This document shows, piece after piece, positions 10,837 to 14,323 of a stretch of 14,323 nt of DNA. A program made the position numbers and the translations under genes. The stretch's first letter is position 1. Each line of letters begins with the position of its first letter. Source of the DNA: Actinomycetes bacterium (GTDB lineage Bacteria; Actinomycetota; Actinomycetes; Actinomycetales; Dermatophilaceae); assembly GCA_023389095.1 (NCBI GenBank), contig JAEWFB010000315.1, forward strand, positions 1-14,323, given 5' to 3'. The notes beneath the pieces were generated by a model, which saw only the letters and a list, made by a program, of their open reading frames with translations, had not been told where the DNA came from and searched no databases.

Positions 10837-11231
10837 CTCATGACTCCCGTCGAAACTGCGCTTGGGGTGGCCCACGATCCCACGCCGACCATCTTCATGG
10901 CGGGGCCCAGGATCGTCCACGTGAACGGCGCCTGGACGACGACGGTGGCGTAACTGGCCGTGCCAGAGGAACACACCGTCACCGGCGTGACCAAGGACGC
11001 ATTTGGCACACCACCAACGGCCGCCATCACGCGGGCGTTGATCGAAGCCGTGGGATCGGGCGGGGCCTGGAAGGAGATCGCGGCTCTCGCACCTTCGCGT
11101 GCTGCGTTCGCCATCTGGATCTGGAAGAAGAAGTATCGACCGAAGTCGATGATGCCGCCCAGGACGAGGAACAGCACGGGGAGGACGATCGCGAACTCCA
11201 CGGCTGACGCGCCGCGTTCACTTCTGGCCAT
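10824..11231 (-). CDS. tadE: TadE-family pseudopilin
   Basis: The product has 135 residues, normal for TadE (PF07811 type). The N terminus has [20 protein letters not shown]: Gly before the cleavage site, Glu at position +5 and Phe at +6, then a single hydrophobic helix, followed by [21 protein letters not shown], a strong TadE signature. Two cysteines (in VCSSG and in RCPG near the C terminus) could form one disulphide. TadE-type pseudopilins are processed by the Tad prepilin peptidase and are needed for pilus assembly. The ATG at 11231 has a purine-rich GGGGAGGG about 10 bases upstream. Its stop lies inside the tadG-like gene, so the two are translationally coupled. Sited 66 bases after the second pilin gene. 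Confidence 0.92.
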   Translation of the reverse strand: MARSERGASAVEFAIVLPVLFLVLGGIIDFGRYFFFQIQMANAAREGARAAISFQAPPDPTASINARVMAAVGGVPNASLVTPVTVCSSGTASYATVVVQAPFTWTILGPAMKMVGVGSWATPSAVSTGVMRCPG

Positions 11232-11297
11232 ACCAGATCGCCCTCCCCATGATGATGCTTCTTTGGTCCCTTGCCCCCCGGCTCGGACCCGAATCGA

Positions 11298-11468
11298 TCA
11301 GATCTGCACCGCGACGTTGTTGAACGTCGTCGACAGGTTGTTGCCCAGAAGCTGGACCGCGACGATGATCACGACTGCGATCAGGGCCACCATGAGGCCG
11401 TACTCGACGGCGGTGGCGCCACGCTCGGACGCGATGCGGCTCTGGACCTTGGCAACAAGCTTGGTCAT
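11298..11468 (-). CDS. flp: Flp-type pilin 2 (class IVb pre-pilin)
   Basis: The product has 56 residues. A basic leader of 17 residues (starting MTKLVAKVQSRIASERG) is followed by ATAVEYGLMVALIAVVIIVA. Cleavage after Gly17 would place Glu at +5 and Tyr at +6, the Flp hallmark. The mature pilin would have about 39 residues and ends NNLSTTFNNVAVQI. It differs from the first pilin only in parts of the leader and in the last residues. A textbook AGGAGG Shine-Dalgarno lies 8 bases before the ATG. The gene is too short for most automatic callers but is clear. It lies 128 bases downstream of pilin 1, beyond a strong hairpin, so its expression may be lower than that of pilin 1. Confidence 0.93.
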   Translation of the reverse strand: MTKLVAKVQSRIASERGATAVEYGLMVALIAVVIIVAVQLLGNNLSTTFNNVAVQI

Positions 11469-11476
11469 GCGATGGA

Positions 11477-11482
11477 CCTCCT
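11477..11482 (-). promoter_or_regulatory. Consensus Shine-Dalgarno of pilin 2
   Basis: The minus strand reads AGGAGG, a perfect anti-16S match, 8 bases upstream of the ATG at 11468. It is stronger than the sites in front of the assembly genes and fits a highly translated structural protein. Confidence 0.85.
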
Positions 11483-11552
11483 GACGGTGACCCCTGACGA
11501 GGTCTGGCTTCGTGAGTAGTGAGAACTCGTGGCCCCGCCCACGAACAACGCA

Positions 11553-11586
11553 CGGGCGCGAAACCGAAGGCTCGGTCTCGCGCCCG
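11553..11586 (-). terminator. Strong hairpin behind pilin 1: attenuator, processing site or mRNA-stability element
   Basis: The two arms, 11553-11567 and 11572-11586, can form a stem of 15 pairs in minus-strand RNA. One of these is a G-U wobble where plus-strand DNA would show an A-C mismatch, which suggests that the minus-strand transcript is the functional one. The loop is 4 bases (GCCU). It begins 10 bases after the pilin 1 stop. No U-run follows, so a classical intrinsic terminator is doubtful in E. coli terms, although many actinobacterial hairpins lack a U-run. Partial read-through would give much pilin mRNA and less assembly-gene mRNA. Confidence 0.72.
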
Positions 11587-11596
11587 GGCTGGATGC

Positions 11597-11767
11597 TCAG
11601 ACCTTCTGGGCGACGTTGTTGAACGTCGTCGACAGGTTGTTGCCGAGGAGCTGGACGGCCACGATGATCACGACGGCGATCAGGGCCACCATGAGGCCGT
11701 ACTCGACAGCGGTCGCGCCGCGCTCCTGGTGGAGCTTGGACTGGACCTTGGCAGCGATCTTGGTCAT
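11597..11767 (-). CDS. flp: Flp-type pilin 1 (class IVb pre-pilin), first gene of the tad locus
   Basis: The product has 56 residues: leader MTKIAAKVQSKLHQERG, then ATAVEYGLMVALIAVVIIVA and a C-terminal part ending LSTTFNNVAQKV. Gly17/Ala18 is the expected prepilin-peptidase cleavage point, with Glu at +5 and Tyr at +6. The mature part is almost identical to pilin 2, differing in the last three residues. It is the major structural subunit candidate because it is promoter-proximal. A GGGAGGA Shine-Dalgarno lies about 10 bases upstream of the ATG at 11767. The frame stays open upstream to 12322, but that extension runs across the intergenic region and the GT87 gene on the other strand and is not protein-like. 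Confidence 0.94.
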   Translation of the reverse strand: MTKIAAKVQSKLHQERGATAVEYGLMVALIAVVIIVAVQLLGNNLSTTFNNVAQKV

Positions 11768-11968
11768 AGCTAAGGGTTCCTCCCGTGATGCAGGGCCACC
11801 CGATGTGCCCCCCGCTGATGAGAGATTAGGTGGCGCTTGACGGCGTGTCTCGAAAATGCTTGAAGTTGGCAACAGGCACCCAAACTTCGCCAATCGACTG
11901 TCGTCTGGTGGCACCGTTGGGCCCGTCGGGGATCGGCCTCGACGACTGACCGAGCATGGGAGACACGG
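11768..11968. promoter_or_regulatory. Divergent intergenic region between the tad operon and the GT87 gene
   Basis: These 201 bases hold no gene and must carry the promoter of the tad operon (minus) and probably that of the GT87 gene (plus). The middle part (about 11821-11895) is AT-richer than the rest of the window. No near-consensus sigma-70-type promoter is readable. A minus-strand TAATCT with GAGACA 17 bases upstream (about 11824-11852) is only a weak candidate. A Shine-Dalgarno for pilin 1 sits at about 11777-11784 and one for the GT87 gene at 11958-11962. Confidence 0.6.
11862..11888. promoter_or_regulatory. Inverted repeat, possible operator between divergent genes
   Basis: GAAGTTGG (11862-11869) and CCAAACTTC (11880-11888) are inverted copies with one extra base in the second arm, separated by 10 bases. 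The position, about 95 bases from pilin 1 and 80 bases from the GT87 gene, suits a regulator that acts on one or both divergent transcripts. No regulator gene is in the window, so the role is inference. It could also be a chance repeat or an untranslated-region hairpin. Confidence 0.33.
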
Positions 11969-13123
11969 ATGTCGACGGACGTCACGACGCCGACCCCGCG
12001 CACCGCGGTCGGTCCCCGGGCCTTCCGCCTGGTCATCGGGTGGATGCTCGTGGCCGGCGCCCTGTACCTGCGTTGGATGCCGACAGGCAGCTGGAACTTC
12101 GTCGACCTCACCGACTTCTTCTACGGCGGCGTGTCCGTCCGCGAGGGTGTCGACCTGTACGCCCCGCGGCCCGGCGTCCTGGCCTTCAACTACCCGCCGT
12201 TCGCCGGCGCCGCCTTCGTGCCGCTGGTCCTCCTGGGTCTCCCCGTCGCCAAGGTGGCCTTCACCGCAGCCACCGTCATCGCCTACGCCGTGTGCATCAT
12301 CGCGATCCGACGCGCAGCCCAACTCTCTTGGGGCACAGCGCTTCTCGTTGCCGCGGCTGGACTCGCCCTCGAGCCGGTGGTGCGCACCCTCGTGCTCGGC
12401 CAGATCGGGATCATCCTGATGGCACTGGTGCTCGCGGATCTCTTTCTCGTGCCGCCGCGCCTCCGCGGAGTACTCATCGGCATCGCGGCGGGCATCAAGC
12501 TGACCCCGGCACTCTTCGTCCTCTTCTTCGTGCTGCGGCGCGACTGGAAGTCGGCAGGCCGAGCCGCCGGCACGGGGCTCGCCACCGTGGCCGTCGGCTG
12601 GCTCGCATCCCCGGAGTCGTCACGTCGCTACTGGCTCGGCGGGTTCGACAAGCTCGACCGCTTCGGCGACCTCGCGTTCACACCCGTCAACCAGTCACTC
12701 ACCTCCTTCGTAGCGCGCACCACGGGCCACTCGTCCGGCGCAACGCTCTGGGTGGCCCTGGGCGTCGGTGGTGCCGTCGCCGTGGCCAGCGCGGTGGTAC
12801 TGGCGCGCCGAGGCCGTTGGCCTGCGGTGGCGATGACCATCGCGGGTGCGACGCTGCTGCTCTCCCCCATCTCGTGGACCCACCACTGGGTCTGGGTGGT
12901 TCCAACCCTCGGGCTCCTCGTGGCTGCAAGGCAGTTCGTCGCGACGGCGCTCGTGCTCGTCCTGTTCTACGTGGCTCCCATGTGGCTCGTGCCGCAGACG
13001 GGTCACCTCTCGGCGGTCCAGGTCGTGCTCGCGTACGCGTACCTCCTCGGGGCCGTCCTGCTCATGCTGGGTGTGCTGGTGTGGCACCGCACGCAGCGAC
13101 GTGGTGCCGACGGTCGCTCATGA
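11969..13123 (+). CDS. GT87 (DUF2029) family polyprenol-phosphate-mannose-dependent mannosyltransferase-like protein
   Basis: The product has 384 residues with about nine or ten membrane segments. GT-C/GT87 features seen: a loop Asp in DLTDFFYGG (46-54), NYPPF (74-78), VLGQIG (142-147), GIKLTP (175-180), NQSL (241-244) and a late SPISWTHHWVW motif. These match the DUF2029/GT87 group that includes PimE, integral membrane mannosyltransferases that use polyprenyl-phosphate mannose outside the membrane to build envelope glycolipids or glycans. The actual acceptor cannot be read from sequence. The ATG at 11969 has GGGAG 6 bases upstream. An ATG at 11956 is in another frame. The stop overlaps the next gene by 4 bases. 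It is divergent from the tad operon. Confidence 0.86.
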   Translation: MSTDVTTPTPRTAVGPRAFRLVIGWMLVAGALYLRWMPTGSWNFVDLTDFFYGGVSVREGVDLYAPRPGVLAFNYPPFAGAAFVPLVLLGLPVAKVAFTAATVIAYAVCIIAIRRAAQLSWGTALLVAAAGLALEPVVRTLVLGQIGIILMALVLADLFLVPPRLRGVLIGIAAGIKLTPALFVLFFVLRRDWKSAGRAAGTGLATVAVGWLASPESSRRYWLGGFDKLDRFGDLAFTPVNQSLTSFVARTTGHSSGATLWVALGVGGAVAVASAVVLARRGRWPAVAMTIAGATLLLSPISWTHHWVWVVPTLGLLVAARQFVATALVLVLFYVAPMWLVPQTGHLSAVQVVLAYAYLLGAVLLMLGVLVWHRTQRRGADGRS

Positions 13124-14323
13124 CGGCACCTCGAGCAGTCACGCACCTCGGGAGGCGCCGCGCAGTCCCCTTCCCCGTGCTCTGCATCCTTGTCGTGGTG
13201 GCACTGGCAGTCGCCCGGTTGGCCGTCGTCGGATCAGACGCCCTGTGGCTCAGCGCTTTGGGCGACCACATCTGGTCGAGTGGCCGCGTGCCTCAAGGGG
13301 TTCCGTTTGCCGCCGCGCCAACGCACGACTGGGTCAACACCACCGTTCTTGGGCAGCTGGTGTTTTCGCTCGCGTTCCGAGCAGGGAGCATCGGCATCGT
13401 CATCGCTCAGCTGGTGGCCGTGGTCTGGACCTTGGGCATCATCGCCTCTGGGGCGCTCGCACGGGGCGCAGAAGGCGTGCGCACCGCAGGCGCCATCGCC
13501 TTGGTGGCGGTCGGCGCCGCAGCCCCGTTGCTGATCGCCAGGGCACAGCTGCTGTCGCTCGTCCCATACGCCTTGCTGATCGCCCTTCTCCGGCAACAGC
13601 AAGCGCACCCCGACCGGCGGCTGTGGTGGGCGGTGCCACTCATCGCCCTGTGGGGCAACCTCCACGGCGCCGTGCTCGTCGGCGTGGCGACACTCGGGTG
13701 CTATCTGGCCTTCTCGCGACTGCGGCAGACGCCGTGGACCGCAGTGGCGGTGGGGGTTTCCGCACTGGTGGCGACCTGTCTCAACCCGGGGCTCTCCAGG
13801 GCGCCGAGCTACTACCTCGGCGTGTTCGGCGGTGCAGCGACGAGCGACGACTCCGGCATGTGGAGCCGGTTGAGCCTGTCCAACCCGTTCGACCTCCTCC
13901 TCGTCGTCGCCGCGCTCGGCCTCACGGTCATGGCAGTCCGTCGCCGGCGGCCCGTGTGGGAGTACGTCGCCCTGCTCGGGATGGCGGCTGCCACCGTGTC
14001 GGCGGCCCGGCACGGGGTGTGGCTGCTCCTGCTTCTCGTGGAGGCGGCGGCCCTCGGCTCGACCGGCAGGGGCCCCTCGCTGCGCGAAGGACCCACGCTC
14101 TGGCCCCGGCGTCGGGCCCTGCTGTCGGTCGGCATCGGCCTGCTGGGCACGGTCGTTGTAGCGCTGCTCATCGCCACCCGGCTGCCCGCCACCCAGCAGG
14201 CGGACCGGGAGGCGTCGAACGTCGCCAACGCAACTCGAGGCGAGGTGGTCCTCGCCGCAGAGCCGTTCGCCGAGTCACTAGCCGCCGCCGGCGCCACGGT
14301 GAGGGCGAGCAACCCCCTGGATG
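13120..14323 (+). CDS. Multi-pass membrane protein related to the 1750-3183 product (3'-truncated by window edge)
   Basis: The frame from the ATG at 13120 is open to the last base, giving 401 residues with no stop, so the 3' end lies outside. The start overlaps the GT87 stop (ATGA), so the two form an operon. The product has many hydrophobic segments and, near the visible end, the start of a soluble domain. Landmarks such as DALWLSALGD after the first helix, RAQLLSL, LWGNLHGAVLVG and a late GEVVLAAEP segment line up by eye with DPDTFWHLRAGE, RPQLVTF, LWACSHGMWFIG and GTVVCSDEA of the protein at 1750-3183. I do not recognise a named family; a GT-C-like envelope transferase is a plausible guess. 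Notably its first loop keeps one Asp where the relative has two. Confidence 0.84.
   Translation, partial: MTAPRAVTHLGRRRAVPFPVLCILVVVALAVARLAVVGSDALWLSALGDHIWSSGRVPQGVPFAAAPTHDWVNTTVLGQLVFSLAFRAGSIGIVIAQLVAVVWTLGIIASGALARGAEGVRTAGAIALVAVGAAAPLLIARAQLLSLVPYALLIALLRQQQAHPDRRLWWAVPLIALWGNLHGAVLVGVATLGCYLAFSRLRQTPWTAVAVGVSALVATCLNPGLSRAPSYYLGVFGGAATSDDSGMWSRLSLSNPFDLLLVVAALGLTVMAVRRRRPVWEYVALLGMAAATVSAARHGVWLLLLLVEAAALGSTGRGPSLREGPTLWPRRRALLSVGIGLLGTVVVALLIATRLPATQQADREASNVANATRGEVVLAAEPFAESLAAAGATVRASNPLD

Larger units (their letters stand above)
11298..11767 (-). repeat. Tandem duplication of the pilin gene
   Basis: The two 171-base pilin genes have the same length and near-identical sequence, including a 35-base identical block near their 3' ends and another from the GATGATCACGAC region through the VEYGLM codons. 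Divergence is concentrated in the leader codons and the last few codons. The 128-base spacers upstream and downstream are not similar, so only the coding part appears conserved. Confidence 0.9.

Noticed and set aside
10837..10974. Longer start for the tadG-like gene
   Set aside because: It would read through most of the tadE C-terminal part in another frame with basic, shadow-like sequence. The ATG at 10836 has a good Shine-Dalgarno and begins right before the pseudopilin pattern.
11232..11297. Hairpin between pilin 2 and tadE
   Set aside because: Only a GGTCC/GGACC pair with a 15-base loop can be drawn; it is not convincing.
13234..14013. 259-codon minus-strand open frame at the right end
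   Set aside because: His/Arg/Gln-rich translation with no motif; the plus-strand membrane protein from 13120 is open throughout and overlaps the GT87 stop.

Overview
The window comes from a high-GC actinobacterium. The codon use, the GTG starts, the actinobacterial DeaD with an Arg/Gly/Asp-rich tail, the GT87 (DUF2029) mannosyltransferase-type protein and a tad/Flp pilus locus without any outer-membrane secretin all point that way. I would guess Micrococcales, possibly an Intrasporangiaceae-like genome, but the sequence alone does not fix the family.

Layout. Bases 1-1317 (+) hold the 3' part of a DEAD-box RNA helicase of the DeaD/CsdA type. Directly behind it (about 1352-1705, +) lies the C-terminal remnant of an NAD(P)H-dependent FMN reductase with no N-terminal third. 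Bases 1750-11767 (-) form one long tight-adherence pilus locus, read right to left. It encodes two nearly identical Flp pilins, a TadE pseudopilin, a large cysteine-rich TadG-like protein, CpaB/RcpC, TadZ/CpaE, the TadA/CpaF ATPase, a VWA-TadB fusion, TadC and a multi-pass membrane protein. A 201-base divergent intergenic region (11768-11968) separates it from a (+) pair: a GT87 mannosyltransferase-like gene and, overlapping it by 4 bases, a second multi-pass membrane protein that runs off the window.

How the genes work together. The Flp pre-pilins and the TadE/TadG pseudopilins should be processed by a prepilin peptidase that is not in this window. TadA powers assembly through the TadB/TadC inner-membrane platform, TadZ localises the machine, and CpaB is the membrane-anchored periplasmic/cell-wall part. 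Most junctions from cpaB to tadC are 4-base stop/start overlaps or gaps of 1-8 bases, so these genes are probably translationally coupled. A strong hairpin behind the first pilin could set the ratio of pilin to assembly proteins.

Most interesting points. The von Willebrand A domain, often found on TadG in proteobacterial systems, is here fused as an exported domain to the front of TadB. The TadG-like protein lacks it, has 14 cysteines, is rich in Ser/Thr and has clearly lower GC than its neighbours. Two related GT-C-like membrane proteins bracket the pilus locus and, with the GT87 gene, raise the possibility of a linked glycosylation function. No stretch longer than 300 bases lacks a gene.
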